The notes: a model not told the origin generated them from the sequence alone. A stretch of DNA of 36,560 nt from an uncultured Lysobacterales bacterium (GCA_937924195.1 CALDVP010000025.1:1-36560), one strand, 5' to 3'. Positions 20,773 to 30,971 are shown, numbered from the stretch's first letter. Made by a program: numbers and translations.

Positions 20773-23424
20773 ATGGCGATGTCCGAGAATTCAGTGAAGC
20801 AGCTGGCGCAGGCGCTGGGCCTCTCGGCCGACAAGCTGCTCGAGCAGATGGCGCAGGCCGGCATCGCAAAGGCGAGCGTCGACGAGGCCGTCACCAGCAC
20901 TGAGAAAGTCAAGCTGCTGGGCTTCCTGCGTCGCCAGCATGGCAAGCGCGCGGATGCGCCGGCCGAGGCCGAGACGCCGCGCCAAATCACATTGCGGCGC
21001 AAGAAGGTCGGCGAGCTGACGGTGTCGAGCGGCGCCGCCAAGGGCAAGGTCGTCAACATCGAGGTGCGCCAGAAGCGGACCCTGGTCAAGCGCCCGGCCG
21101 AGAACGAGACGCAGCCGGTCGACGCCGAGCGCGAGCGCGCGCTGGCGCTGCTGCGGGAGTCCGAGGCCCAGCGGGCCGAGGAAGAGCGTCGGTTGCGCGA
21201 AGCCGACGAGCGGCGTGCTCGCGAGGAAGCCGAGCGCCGGGCCGCCGAGGCAGCGAAGCGCGAGGCTGAGGCGCGGGCTGCGGCCGAGGCCTCCGGCGCG
21301 GCCGAGGCCTCCGGCGCGGTCGAGGTCGAAGCGCCGGTCGAATCCACCCCGGCAGCGCGTGCCGAAACCGCGCGACGCAAGGAAGAGAAGGCGCGCGAAA
21401 AGCCTGTGAAGGTCACCGAGTCGCCGAAGGTCAAGGAACGCGATGAGCCGCGTCGGCACAAGGGCGTGCACGGCTCGAACCGGATGCAGGACACCGAGGT
21501 CGCGGACGAGGGCAGCACCGTCGGGCGTTACGTGCGCGGCGAGTTGCACCTGGCCGAGGGCCATGGCCGGCGCCGCGCGCCGAAGCGCCCGAAGCCGCGC
21601 ATCGAGCAGCGCCACTCGGGGCACCAGGGCCAGGGCAGCTTCTCGCGGCCGACCGCGCCAGTGGTGCGCGAGATCGCGATCGGCGAGGGCATCACCGTCG
21701 GTGACCTCGCGCAGAAGCTGGCGCTGAAGGGTGCCGAGGTGGTCAAGACGCTGTTCAAGATGGGCGTGATGGCGACCATCAACCAGGTGCTCGACCACGA
21801 CACCGCGGTGCTGGTGGTCGAGGAGCTCGGCCATCGCGCGGTGCGCGCGACCGAGGAAGACGCCGAGAGCGTGCTGACGGCGAAGCTCATCGACTCGAGT
21901 GCGCCGGCCGTGGCGCGGCCGCCGGTGGTCACGATCATGGGTCACGTCGATCATGGCAAGACCTCGCTGCTCGATTACATCCGCCGTACCAAGGTCGCGG
22001 CAGGTGAGGCCGGCGGCATCACCCAGCACATCGGTGCGTACCACGTCGAGACGTCGAAGGGTGTGATCAGCTTCCTCGACACGCCGGGCCACGCCGCGTT
22101 CACGGCGATGCGCGCGCGCGGTGCCAAGGTGACCGACATCGTGGTGTTGGTGGTGGCTGCCGACGACGGCGTGATGCCGCAGACCATCGAAGCGATCCAG
22201 CACGCGAAGGCGGCCAAGGTGCCGCTGATCATCGCGGTCAACAAGATCGACAAGCCCGAGGCGAACCCCGAGCGGGTCAAGCAGGAGCTGATCCAGCACG
22301 AGGTCGTGGCCGAGGAGTTCGGCGGCGATGCGATCTTCGTGCCGGTGTCGGCGAAGACTGGCGAAGGCGTCGACGCGCTGCTCGACGCGATCTTGCTCCA
22401 GGCCGAGGTCATGGAGCTGAAGGCGCCGGTCGAGGGCCACGCCGCCGGCGTCGTGATCGAGGCGGCGCTGGACAAGGGCCGCGGTCCGGTCGCGACGGTG
22501 CTGGTGCAGCAGGGCACGCTGCGCAAGGGCGATTTCATCGTCTGCGGCGTCGAGTACGGCCGTGTGCGCGCGATGTTCGACGAGAACGGCCAGGCGGTTG
22601 CCTCGGCGACGCCGTCGATCCCGGTCCAGCTGCTGGGCCTTTCCGGCGTGCCGAACGCCGGCGACGACTTCGTCGTGGTCGAGGACGAGCGCCTCGCCAA
22701 GGACGTGGCGCAGCAGCGCGAGATGAAGAAGCGCGAGTCGCGCCTGATCAAGCAGCAGGGCACGCGGCTCGAGGACTTCATGGCGCAGATGGGCCAGCAG
22801 GGTGAGGAACAGCGCGTCCTGAACCTGGTCGTGAAGGCTGACGTGCAGGGTTCGGTCGAGGCGCTGCGCGAGGCGCTGACGCGGATCGGCAACGATCGGG
22901 TGCGCGTCAACGTGATCGGCTCGGGCGTCGGCGGCATCACGGAATCAGACGCGATCCTGGCGCAGACCTCGCGCGCGGTGATCATCGGCTTCAACGTCCG
23001 CGCCGACGCCTCGGCGCGCAAGATCATCGAGGGCGCGGGTCTCGACCTGCGCTACTTCTCGATCATCTACGACGTCATCGACCAGGTCCGGCAGGTGGCC
23101 TCGGGCCTACTCGGCACCGAGATCCGCGAGGAGATCATCGGCGTCGCCCAGGTGCGCGAGGTGTTCCGCTCGTCGAAGTTCGGTCAGATCGCAGGCTGCA
23201 TGGTCATCGAGGGTACGGTCAAGCGCAACAAGCCGATCCGCGTGCTGCGCGACAACGTCGTGATCTTCGAGGGCGAGCTCGAGTCGCTGCGGCGCTTCAA
23301 GGAGCCGGTCGAGGAAGTGCGTAACGGCATGGAGTGCGGCATCGGCGTCAAGCAGTACAACGACGTCCGCGCCGGCGACCAGATCGAGTGCTTCGAGCGC
23401 ATCGAGGTCAAGCGCACGCTGTGA
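20773..23424 (+). CDS. infB: Translation initiation factor IF-2 (alternative in-frame start at 20779)
   Basis: [79 protein letters not shown]. Confidence 0.97.
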   Translation: MAMSENSVKQLAQALGLSADKLLEQMAQAGIAKASVDEAVTSTEKVKLLGFLRRQHGKRADAPAEAETPRQITLRRKKVGELTVSSGAAKGKVVNIEVRQKRTLVKRPAENETQPVDAERERALALLRESEAQRAEEERRLREADERRAREEAERRAAEAAKREAEARAAAEASGAAEASGAVEVEAPVESTPAARAETARRKEEKAREKPVKVTESPKVKERDEPRRHKGVHGSNRMQDTEVADEGSTVGRYVRGELHLAEGHGRRRAPKRPKPRIEQRHSGHQGQGSFSRPTAPVVREIAIGEGITVGDLAQKLALKGAEVVKTLFKMGVMATINQVLDHDTAVLVVEELGHRAVRATEEDAESVLTAKLIDSSAPAVARPPVVTIMGHVDHGKTSLLDYIRRTKVAAGEAGGITQHIGAYHVETSKGVISFLDTPGHAAFTAMRARGAKVTDIVVLVVAADDGVMPQTIEAIQHAKAAKVPLIIAVNKIDKPEANPERVKQELIQHEVVAEEFGGDAIFVPVSAKTGEGVDALLDAILLQAEVMELKAPVEGHAAGVVIEAALDKGRGPVATVLVQQGTLRKGDFIVCGVEYGRVRAMFDENGQAVASATPSIPVQLLGLSGVPNAGDDFVVVEDERLAKDVAQQREMKKRESRLIKQQGTRLEDFMAQMGQQGEEQRVLNLVVKADVQGSVEALREALTRIGNDRVRVNVIGSGVGGITESDAILAQTSRAVIIGFNVRADASARKIIEGAGLDLRYFSIIYDVIDQVRQVASGLLGTEIREEIIGVAQVREVFRSSKFGQIAGCMVIEGTVKRNKPIRVLRDNVVIFEGELESLRRFKEPVEEVRNGMECGIGVKQYNDVRAGDQIECFERIEVKRTL
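21281..21316 (+). repeat. Perfect 18-bp tandem duplication inside infB
   Basis: cggccgaggcctccggcg repeated twice exactly; encodes the repeated AAEASG linker. Confidence 0.9.
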
Positions 23425-23585
23425 CTGGGCGAATGGCGGTACCCCAAGGAGGTCGGACTGAATCCTTGATGTTGCTTGATCCGGGCGGATGCCCAAGCGT
23501 GGCGGCTGCGCCAGGCGTGGTTGCTCTCTCGTCTGGCTGTCGCGTCGCGCGTCCTGATCACACCTGAAGAACGGCGGGCACCCCT

Positions 23586-23933
23586 ATGTCCCATCGCGAG
23601 TACAACCGCACCGACCGCGTCAACGCCGAGCTGCGCCGCCAACTCGGGCTGTTGGTGCACGCCGTCGTCCGCGACGGCCTGCTGCCGGACGTCTCGGTGT
23701 CGGACGTCGAGACCACGCGCGACCTCGCCCACGCGAACGTCTACGTGACCGCGCTGATCCCGGAGCAGGCGGCCGAGGCGGTCCGGGCGCTGAACGGGGA
23801 GGCCAAGGCCTTCCGGCGCGAGCTGGCCCGCGTGATGCGGATGCGGACGGTGCCGGAGCTGCACTTCCGCTACGACGATTCGGTCGACCGCGGTGAACGC
23901 ATCGACCAGTTGTTGCGCGGCGGCGACCGCTGA
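23586..23933 (+). CDS. rbfA: 30S ribosome-binding factor A
   Basis: MSHREYNRTDRVNAELRRQLGLLVHAVVRDGLLPDVSVSDVETTRDLAHANVYVT...VPELHFRYDDSVDRGERIDQLL. Confidence 0.95.
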   Translation: MSHREYNRTDRVNAELRRQLGLLVHAVVRDGLLPDVSVSDVETTRDLAHANVYVTALIPEQAAEAVRALNGEAKAFRRELARVMRMRTVPELHFRYDDSVDRGERIDQLLRGGDR

Positions 23934-23941
23934 GGTCGGCC

Positions 23942-24826
23942 GTGCACGGTATTCTGCTTCTCGACAAGCCCGAGGGTTTGTCGTCGAATCAGGCACTGCA
24001 GCGTGTGCGGCGTATCTTCGGCGCGGCCAAGGCCGGTCACACCGGTAGCCTCGATCCGCTCGCGACCGGGATGCTGCCGTGCTGCCTCGGTGAGGCGACC
24101 AAGGTGGCTGGCTACCTGCTCGGTGCGCGCAAGTCCTACCGCGCACGGGTGCGGCTCGGCGCGACCACGACCACCGGGGATCGCGAGGGCGAGGTCCTCG
24201 AGCGCTCGGACGTGCCGCCCTTGCGCCGGGAGGCGGTCGAGGTGGCGGCCATGCGCTTCGTCGGGCGCATCCAGCAGCGACCGCCTGCCTACTCGGCGCT
24301 GAAGCGCGGCGGAGTGCCGTTATATCGGCTCGCGCGGCGTGGCGATATGGTCGAGGTCGATCCGCGGCCAGTCGAGATCCACGCAATCACGGTGCTGGCG
24401 GTGGAGGCCGGGCGCATCGATCTCGACGTGGTCTGTGGGGCCGGCACCTACATCCGTAGCCTGGCGGTCGACCTTGGCGCGGCGCTCGGTTGCGCAGCGC
24501 ACCTCGAGGCGCTGCGGCGGACCTGGGTCGATCCGTTCGAGGGGCGCCCGATGCAGACGCTGGCCGAGATCGAGAGGCTTGCAGAGTGTGATCGTGCCGC
24601 CCTGCTCGCCGCGCTGCTGCCGGTCGCGGAGGGCCTCGCCGGCCTGCCGTCGGTACGGCTCGCGTCGGCGGCCGCGGAACGCTTCTGCTGTGGACAGACG
24701 ATGCCGATCGGGCTTGCCGAGGTGGATGCGTTGCGCGTCGAGGGCCCCGAGGGCGGGTTGCTCGGCATCGGCTCAGTCGGTGGGGATGGCCGACTGCGAC
24801 CGCGGCGCGTGATCCATGCAAGCTGA
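23942..24826 (+). CDS. truB: tRNA pseudouridine(55) synthase TruB
   Basis: GILLLDKPEGLSSNQALQRVRRIFGAAKAGHTGSLDPLATGMLPCCLGEATK; start read as GTG or ATG near 23942. Confidence 0.96.
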   Translation: MHGILLLDKPEGLSSNQALQRVRRIFGAAKAGHTGSLDPLATGMLPCCLGEATKVAGYLLGARKSYRARVRLGATTTTGDREGEVLERSDVPPLRREAVEVAAMRFVGRIQQRPPAYSALKRGGVPLYRLARRGDMVEVDPRPVEIHAITVLAVEAGRIDLDVVCGAGTYIRSLAVDLGAALGCAAHLEALRRTWVDPFEGRPMQTLAEIERLAECDRAALLAALLPVAEGLAGLPSVRLASAAAERFCCGQTMPIGLAEVDALRVEGPEGGLLGIGSVGGDGRLRPRRVIHAS

Positions 24827-24928
24827 GCGCGCCGGGGATTGGTGATCCGAACGAAGGCTTGGGTGCGCGGCTCGGACCCGATGGCGGGCGACCGGTACTC
24901 GCCTGGGCGGTTTCCATTCAGCCTGCGC

Positions 24929-24958
24929 TTGTCGCGCGGGCAGCGTAAACGCTACACT
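24929..24958 (+). promoter_or_regulatory. Putative rpsO promoter
   Basis: TTGTCG (24929-24934), 18 nt, TACACT (24953-24958); predicted start of transcription about 65 nt before rpsO ATG. Confidence 0.45.
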
Positions 24959-24986
24959 TTCCAACTTGATCGAACGCCCATATAGC

Positions 24987-25025
24987 GGCCGACCGTCGTC
25001 CGACGCGCGGCCATCCACGGACGAC
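24987..25025 (+). promoter_or_regulatory. Candidate rpsO leader pseudoknot (translational operator)
   Basis: Interleaved helices. S1: GGCCG 24987-24991 with CGGCC 25008-25012. S2: GTCGTCCG 24995-25002 with CGGACGAC 25018-25025. S2 covers the region just 5' of ATG at 25030. Confidence 0.45.
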
Positions 25026-25029
25026 CCAC

Positions 25030-25305
25030 ATGGCTCTCAGCAACGAACAGGTCAGCAAGATCATTCATGAGTATCAGCGCGGCCCGAACGACACCGGCTC
25101 GCCGGAAGTCCAGGTGGCGCTGCTCTCGGCGCGCATCGAGCACCTGACCCAGCACTTCGGCACGCACGCCAAGGACCACCACTCCCGTCGCGGACTGCTC
25201 AAGCTCGTCAACCAGCGTCGGCGCCTGCTGGGCTACCTGCGTGAAAAGGACGGCGAGCGCTTCAAGGCGCTGACCAGTCGCCTTGGCCTGCGCGTCGCCA
25301 AGTAA
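25030..25305 (+). CDS. rpsO: 30S ribosomal protein S15
   Basis: [57 protein letters not shown]. Confidence 0.97.
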   Translation: MALSNEQVSKIIHEYQRGPNDTGSPEVQVALLSARIEHLTQHFGTHAKDHHSRRGLLKLVNQRRRLLGYLREKDGERFKALTSRLGLRVAK

Positions 25306-25396
25306 GCCCAGACCCGATGCGAGACACGTCCATCCCGCTCCCGACCGTCCAGCGGTGCGTCGAGCCCATGGGCGCCTGATCAATGCGCGATCACGC

Positions 25397-25427
25397 ACGC
25401 CCCCGCGAACCGGGGGCGTCTTTTTTT
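25397..25427 (+). terminator. Rho-independent terminator between rpsO and pnp
   Basis: ACGCCCCCG-CGAAC-CGGGGGCGT perfect 9-bp stem, then C and seven T. Confidence 0.88.
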
Positions 25428-25459
25428 CCGTCGACAGTAGACAAGCAGGCAGGCAGACA

Positions 25460-27568
25460 GTGAAGAAGATCACCAAGACGTTCCAGTACGGTGGCCACCA
25501 GGTCACGCTCGAGACCGGCGAGATCGCGCGACAAGCGAACGCGGCCGTGATGGTCCACATGTCCGGCACCGTGGTGTTGGTCACCGTCGTGTGTTCGTCG
25601 AAGCCGCTCGAGGGCAAGGACTTCTTCCCGCTGTCGGTCCACTACGTCGAGAAGTTCTACGCGGGTGGCCGAATCCCAGGCGGCTTCTTCAAGCGCGAGG
25701 GTCGTCCGACCGAGCGCGAGACGCTGACCAGCCGCCTGATCGACCGCCCGATCCGCCCGCTCTTCCCGGAGAACTTCCGGCACGAGGTGCAGGTGATGGC
25801 GACGGTGATGTCGATGAACCCGGAGGTCGATGGTGATATCCCGGCCCTGATCGGCGCCTCGGCGGCGCTGGCGCTATCGGGCATTCCGTTCAACGGCCCG
25901 GTCGGCGCGGCCAAGGTCGGCTACGCAAATGGCAAGTACCTGCTGAACCCGAGCGCGACCGAGCTCAAGTCCTCGCAGCTGGAACTGGTGGTGGCCGGCA
26001 CCGCCAACGCGGTGCTGATGGTCGAGTCAGAGGCCAAAATGCTGAGCGAGGAGGTGATGCTCGGCGCCGTGATGTTCGGCCATCGCGAGATGCAAGCCGT
26101 CATCAAGGCGGTCGACGAGCTGGTCGCCGAAGCCGGTCCGCAGCCGATGGCCTGGACGCCGCCGGCGCGCGACGCGACGCTGGTCGGCGCCATCGAGGGC
26201 ATGCTCGGCAACCGGCTGCTCGAGGCCTTTCGGATCCGCGTCAAGAGCGAGCGTCGCGACGCCATCGCCGCGCTGCGCCGCGAGTGCATGGACAAGCTGT
26301 CGGCCGACCCGCTGAACCCGACCCAGGGCGGCTGGCCGCCAGCCGAGATCTCGCGTGAGTTTGCCGAGATCGAATACGCCACGATGCGCCGCATGGTGCT
26401 CGACAGCAAGATCCGGATCGATGGTCGTGGTCTCGCCGATGTCCGCCCGATCTCGGTCCGTGTCGGCGTGCTGCCGCGGACCCACGGCTCGGCACTGTTC
26501 ACGCGCGGCGAGACGCAGGCACTGGTGGTGACGACGCTCGGCACTGGCCGCGACGCACAGATCATCGACGCGGTCGAGGGCGAGTCCAAGGACAGTTTCC
26601 TGTTCCACTACAACTTCCCGCCGTTCTGCGTGGGCGAGATCAGCAACATGCTGGCACCGAAGCGCCGCGAGATCGGGCATGGACGCCTCGCCCGCCGCGG
26701 CGTGGCCGCGGTGATGCCGTCGATGGAGGAGTTCCCCTACGTGGTCCGTGTGGTCAGTGAGATCACCGAGTCGAATGGCTCCTCGTCGATGGCTTCGGTA
26801 TGTGGCTCCTCGCTGGCGCTGATGGACGCGGGCGTGCCGGTGAAGGCGGCGGTGTCCGGCATCGCGATGGGCCTGATCAAGGAAGGCGACGAGTACGTGG
26901 TCCTGTCGGACATCCTCGGTGACGAGGATCACCTCGGCGACATGGATTTCAAGGTCGCGGGCACGGCGGACGGCGTCACCGCGCTGCAGATGGACATCAA
27001 GATCGATGGCATCACCGAGCAGATCATGCGCACGGCGCTCGAGCAGGCCAAGGCCGGCCGCCTGCACATCCTGGGCGAGATGGCCAAGGGCCTGTCCGCG
27101 CCGCGCGCCGAGATGAGCGAATACGCCCCGCGTCTGCTGACGATCAAGATCCACCCGGACAAGATCCGCGAGGTGATCGGCAAAGGCGGCGCGACGATCC
27201 GCTCGATCACCGAGGAAACCGGCACCACGATCGACATCAATGACGACGGCACCGTGATCATCGCGTCGGTCAATCGCGCCGCGGCCGAGGCCGCCAAGCG
27301 CCGCATCGAGCAGATCACCGCAGACGTCGAGCCGGGCCGAATCTACGAAGGCAAGGTCGCGAAGCTGATGGATTTCGGCGCCTTCGTTACGATCCTGCCG
27401 GGCAAGGACGGTCTCGTGCATGTCTCGCAGATCTCGAGCGAGCGGGTCGAGAACGTCTCGGACAAGCTCAAGGAAGGCGACATCGTCCGCGTCAAAGTGC
27501 TCGAGGTCGACAAGCAAGGCCGCATCCGCCTATCGATGAAGGCGGTCGCCGAGGGCGAAGGTGAGTGA
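25460..27568 (+). CDS. pnp: Polyribonucleotide nucleotidyltransferase (GTG start)
   Basis: [96 protein letters not shown] (KH), S1 domain. Confidence 0.96.
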   Translation: MKKITKTFQYGGHQVTLETGEIARQANAAVMVHMSGTVVLVTVVCSSKPLEGKDFFPLSVHYVEKFYAGGRIPGGFFKREGRPTERETLTSRLIDRPIRPLFPENFRHEVQVMATVMSMNPEVDGDIPALIGASAALALSGIPFNGPVGAAKVGYANGKYLLNPSATELKSSQLELVVAGTANAVLMVESEAKMLSEEVMLGAVMFGHREMQAVIKAVDELVAEAGPQPMAWTPPARDATLVGAIEGMLGNRLLEAFRIRVKSERRDAIAALRRECMDKLSADPLNPTQGGWPPAEISREFAEIEYATMRRMVLDSKIRIDGRGLADVRPISVRVGVLPRTHGSALFTRGETQALVVTTLGTGRDAQIIDAVEGESKDSFLFHYNFPPFCVGEISNMLAPKRREIGHGRLARRGVAAVMPSMEEFPYVVRVVSEITESNGSSSMASVCGSSLALMDAGVPVKAAVSGIAMGLIKEGDEYVVLSDILGDEDHLGDMDFKVAGTADGVTALQMDIKIDGITEQIMRTALEQAKAGRLHILGEMAKGLSAPRAEMSEYAPRLLTIKIHPDKIREVIGKGGATIRSITEETGTTIDINDDGTVIIASVNRAAAEAAKRRIEQITADVEPGRIYEGKVAKLMDFGAFVTILPGKDGLVHVSQISSERVENVSDKLKEGDIVRVKVLEVDKQGRIRLSMKAVAEGEGE

Positions 27569-27596
27569 GCTGCGGCTCGGCATCTCCGGTGTCACG

Positions 27597-27627
27597 CGAA
27601 CGGGCCTTCGGGCCCGTTCGTCGTTTC
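27597..27627 (+). terminator. Rho-independent terminator downstream of pnp
   Basis: CGAACGGGCC-TTCG-GGCCCGTTCG: perfect 10-bp stem with a UUCG tetraloop, then TCGTTTC (weak T tract). Confidence 0.7.
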
Positions 27628-27742
27628 GATGACTGATCAGTGATCGTCGGCAAGCCCGGCCTTTCGTCGGCTGCATTCGCTCCCGCCGATCGTGTCGTTG
27701 CAGCAAGAGCGAGCGCAGCGCGCGACCGACATGGGCGATGGC

Positions 27743-27952
27743 TCAGCGCCGAAACGGGATCTGGTACTGGCCGTCGTGATCGTCGGACGGCGACGAGGGC
27801 GGCTCCAGATACGGCTACCCTTGGATCGGCATCGGCTGCAGGGATTCGCCGCTGCGCGGCAGCGCGACCAGCGGCGCGTCGTCGATCAGGCCGGAAAGTC
27901 GCACCAGGTCGATGACGAGGCCGATCGACCGCAGCGGCACGGATTTCCTCAT
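27743..27952 (-). pseudogene. Small unknown ORF interrupted by one in-frame TAG
   Basis: MRKSVPLRSIGLVIDLVRLSGLIDDAPLVALPRSGESLQPMPIQG*PYLEPPSSPSDDHDGQYQIPFRR*. The internal TAG complements plus 27815-27817. GAGGA Shine-Dalgarno-like sequence upstream. The frame continues in protein-like composition after the stop. Confidence 0.45.
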
Positions 27953-28120
27953 CGGGGTGTCCTCGCGCGGGGCGTGGCACGGCGCCCCGGGTCGGCACCG
28001 AGAACATGGTGGGCTCGTCGTGGCGGGTCCAGCGCAGTGCGGACGTCGCGCGGCCGCAGGGTTTCGTTGCGATGCAACATCCGGGCTGGCTAACATCCCG
28101 GGCTCGACCGGGAGAATGCC

Positions 28121-29254
28121 ATGGCCGAACGGGATGCAACCGCGGGATGGATGCGCGAGTGGCAGGCGATGCAGGAGCAGTTCCTGTCGTCCTGGCGCGA
28201 TGCGATGGGTGATTCGATCGCCTTGAAGGGTGTGCCGCTGCAGGAGGGACTCGACCTGTGGACGCGGCTCGCGAGTGGTCAGGGCGGCCACGGCGAACTG
28301 ACCGAGCGGATGGTGGCGTGTGCGCGCCAGGTGGTCGATCTGATGCAGCAGTCGCTCGCTGCGGCTGGTCGTGCGGCGGGAAACGGTGACGCCGAGTCGT
28401 GGCGCCGGACGATGGCGCAGAGCTTCGGCACGCTCGATCTCGGCCGCAACCCGGTGCTCGATGCCCTGCGCTCGGCGACTGGCACCGGAGCCCTGAGCTT
28501 CGAGCAGATGGCCGCCCAAGCCCACGAGGCGATCGGTGCCTTCGCCGCGCCGATGCGCCGATGGATGTCGGCGCCGACCTTCGGGCTCGCGCGTGAGGCG
28601 CAGGAACGTCAGCAGAAGCTGGCGCGCGCCCTGGCCGAGCAGGCCGAGGCCGAGCGTGGCTATCAGGCGCTGCTGCTGAAGGCGAGCCAGCTCGCGCTAT
28701 CGAAGTTCGAGGGCAAGCTGGCCGAGCGCGACGCGCCTGGACGGCAGGTGCGCTCGGGGCGCGAGCTCTACGACCTGTGGATCGACGCTGCCGAGGAAGG
28801 CTATGCCGAGGTCGCGATGTCGCCTGAGTTCCGGAGCGCGTACGCGGCGATGGTCGCTGCGCAGATGAAGGTGCGCCAGGGCATTCAGAAGGAGGTGGAG
28901 CTGCTTTCCGGCCAGTTCGGGATGCCGACCCGCTCCGAGGTCGACTCGGCGCATCGCCGCATCGCCGATCTGACTCGGCGCCTCGCGGCGCTCGAAGAGC
29001 GCGTGGGTGCGACGGGCGCCCCTGCGCCCTCGCGGACTCCGGAAGCCGGCGCTGCGGTCGGCGCCAAGGCACCCCGACCAGGCGACCCCGCGACGGCCAA
29101 AGCCGCGCCGCCGGCGCGGAAGTCGAAAGCGAAATCGGCGGCGTCCGCGAAGAAGACGCCGGCGCCAGCCAAAGGCAGCTTTGCCGAGCGGCTGGCGGCG
29201 ACGCGTGCGGCCACCGGCCAGTCGGCCCGTCGGGGCAAAGGAGGGAAGGCATGA
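28121..29254 (+). CDS. phaE: Class III poly(R)-hydroxyalkanoate synthase subunit PhaE
   Basis: MAERDATAGWMREWQAMQEQFLSSWRDAM...LPAFGLAREAQERQQKLARAL-type coiled region (PTFGLAREAQERQQKLARALAEQAEAERGYQALLLK), 'GRELYDLWIDAAEEGYAEVAMSPEFRSAYAAMVAAQM'; overlaps phaC. Confidence 0.9.
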   Translation: MAERDATAGWMREWQAMQEQFLSSWRDAMGDSIALKGVPLQEGLDLWTRLASGQGGHGELTERMVACARQVVDLMQQSLAAAGRAAGNGDAESWRRTMAQSFGTLDLGRNPVLDALRSATGTGALSFEQMAAQAHEAIGAFAAPMRRWMSAPTFGLAREAQERQQKLARALAEQAEAERGYQALLLKASQLALSKFEGKLAERDAPGRQVRSGRELYDLWIDAAEEGYAEVAMSPEFRSAYAAMVAAQMKVRQGIQKEVELLSGQFGMPTRSEVDSAHRRIADLTRRLAALEERVGATGAPAPSRTPEAGAAVGAKAPRPGDPATAKAAPPARKSKAKSAASAKKTPAPAKGSFAERLAATRAATGQSARRGKGGKA

Positions 29255-30333
29255 GCATCGAAGGACCGATCCGGATCGATCCTGCCGCCGCCGTCGGTGA
29301 ACTGGCGCGGATCGGGCGGAAGCTTGCAGCCGGTGCGAAGGTGCTCGGCGCGATCGACAGCGACCGAGTCAACTACGGCGCAACGCCGCGCGAGGAGATC
29401 TGGCGCGACGGCAAAGTGGCGCTGTTCCGCTTCGTCGGCGAACGCGCGCCGACCGCCTCGGTGCCGGTGCTGATCGTCTACGCGATGGTCAACCGGCCGT
29501 ACATGGTGGACCTGCAGGAGGACCGCTCGCTGGTGCGCAACCTGCTCGCCCAGGGCGAGGACGTGTACATCCTCGACTGGGGCTACCCGGATCGCTCGGA
29601 TCGCTTCACGACGCTCGACGACCTCATCGCCGGCACGATCCGCCGCGCGGTCGACGTGCTGCGCGGGCGCCATGGCGTCGAGGCGATCAACCTGCTCGGC
29701 GTCTGCCAGGGCGGAGCGTTCTCGCTTTGCTTTGCGGCGCTGTTTCCGGAGCGGGTTCGGAACCTCGTCACGATGGTGACACCGGTCGACTTCCACACGC
29801 CCGACAACATGCTGTCGCACTGGACGCGCGACCTCGATATCGATCTTTTCGTCGACACCCTCGGCAACGTGCCGGGCGATCTGATGAACTGGTGCTATCT
29901 GTCGCTGAAGCCGTTCCGGCTGAACCAGCAGAAGTATCTCGGGCTGATCGACATCCTCGACAACCAGGCCGAGGTCGAGAACTTCCTGCGCATGGAGAAG
30001 TGGATCTTCGACTCGCCGGATCAGATCGGCGAGGTATTCCGCAAGTTCATCCGCGAGTTCTACCAGGGCAATCGCCTGGTGACCGGTGGACTCGAGATCG
30101 ACGGCCGTGAGGTCAGCCTGCGCAACGTCACGATGCCGGTGCTCAACATCTTTGCCGAGCAGGACCACCTGGTGCCGCCGTCGTCCTCGCGTGCCCTCGA
30201 GGGCCTCGTCGGTACGCGCGACTACACCGAGATCGCGTTTCCCGGCGGCCATATCGGCATCTATGTCTCGGGCCGCTCGCAGCGCGAGGTCCCGCCCGCG
30301 ATCCATCACTGGCTGGCCAAGCGGGCGGGTTGA
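29251..30333 (+). CDS. phaC: Class III poly(R)-hydroxyalkanoate synthase subunit PhaC
   Basis: VPVLIVYAMVNRPYMVDLQEDRSLVRNLLAQGEDVYILDWGYPDRSDRF; lipase-like box LLGVCQGGAFSL with catalytic Cys; AEQDHLVPP (Asp); FPGGHIGIYVS (His). Confidence 0.95.
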   Translation: MSIEGPIRIDPAAAVGELARIGRKLAAGAKVLGAIDSDRVNYGATPREEIWRDGKVALFRFVGERAPTASVPVLIVYAMVNRPYMVDLQEDRSLVRNLLAQGEDVYILDWGYPDRSDRFTTLDDLIAGTIRRAVDVLRGRHGVEAINLLGVCQGGAFSLCFAALFPERVRNLVTMVTPVDFHTPDNMLSHWTRDLDIDLFVDTLGNVPGDLMNWCYLSLKPFRLNQQKYLGLIDILDNQAEVENFLRMEKWIFDSPDQIGEVFRKFIREFYQGNRLVTGGLEIDGREVSLRNVTMPVLNIFAEQDHLVPPSSSRALEGLVGTRDYTEIAFPGGHIGIYVSGRSQREVPPAIHHWLAKRAG

Positions 30334-30525
30334 GCGTCGCGTCGGCGTGCTGGACCACGCTGGATCGCGCGGGTGTCCGGGGGCCGTGGCACGGTCGCGC
30401 CGTGCGCTGGTTCGCCGTCGTCGAATCCGGGCATCTGCGGCAGCGTGTGGAGATCGAGTTTCCAGAGCTCGTCCGATCTTCCGACCGGCTGCCCGATTGC
30501 GGAATCCCGCCTCGAGAGGCCGCGC

Positions 30526-30971
30526 ATGGTCACGCAACTGCTGGTCGCGACCGATGGTCCGAGCGTTCGCAGCGCAGGGTCCGCGAGACGCAGCCAATCT
30601 GGCGCCCAGGCTCGGCTCAAAGCTGACCATCGTCACCGCGATGCGTCCCGCGGTGCCGCAGGGGATGGCTGAGTATTGGCACGCACGATCACCGGCGTCT
30701 CGGTCGGCAAGGCCATCGAAGCGAAGCCGATGTGCGCCCCCATCTCGCGGCCGTCGAGGACTTGGCCAACGAAGTCGGCGTGGCGGCCGACACGGTGCTG
30801 GCGCTCAATCCCTTCGCGTGGCAGGGAATCCTCGAGACCGCGGGCAAGCTCGGCTGCGATCCGATCCTGATGGCCTCGCACGGTCGGCGCGGCGCCCCCG
30901 CGCTGCAGCTCGGCAACGAGACCCGGAAGGTGCTGCTGCACGCGAAGGTGCCGGTGATCGTGGTGCGTTGA
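30526..30971 (+). pseudogene. Universal stress protein (UspA family) remnant with at least two frame changes
   Basis: MVTQLLVATDG in one frame; DAANLAPRLGSKLTIVTAMRPAVPQGMAEYWHA in a second; VEDLANEVGVAADTVLALNPFAWQGILETAGKLGCDPILMASHGRRGAPALQLGNETRKVLLHAKVPVIVVR* in a third. The last part is the classic Usp C-terminus. Confidence 0.8.

Noticed and set aside
19050-21518. 822-aa minus-strand ORF antisense to rimP/nusA/infB
   Set aside because: GC-rich third positions on the coding strand suppress stops in the antisense frames. The product is compositionally biased and the plus strand encodes well-recognised proteins.
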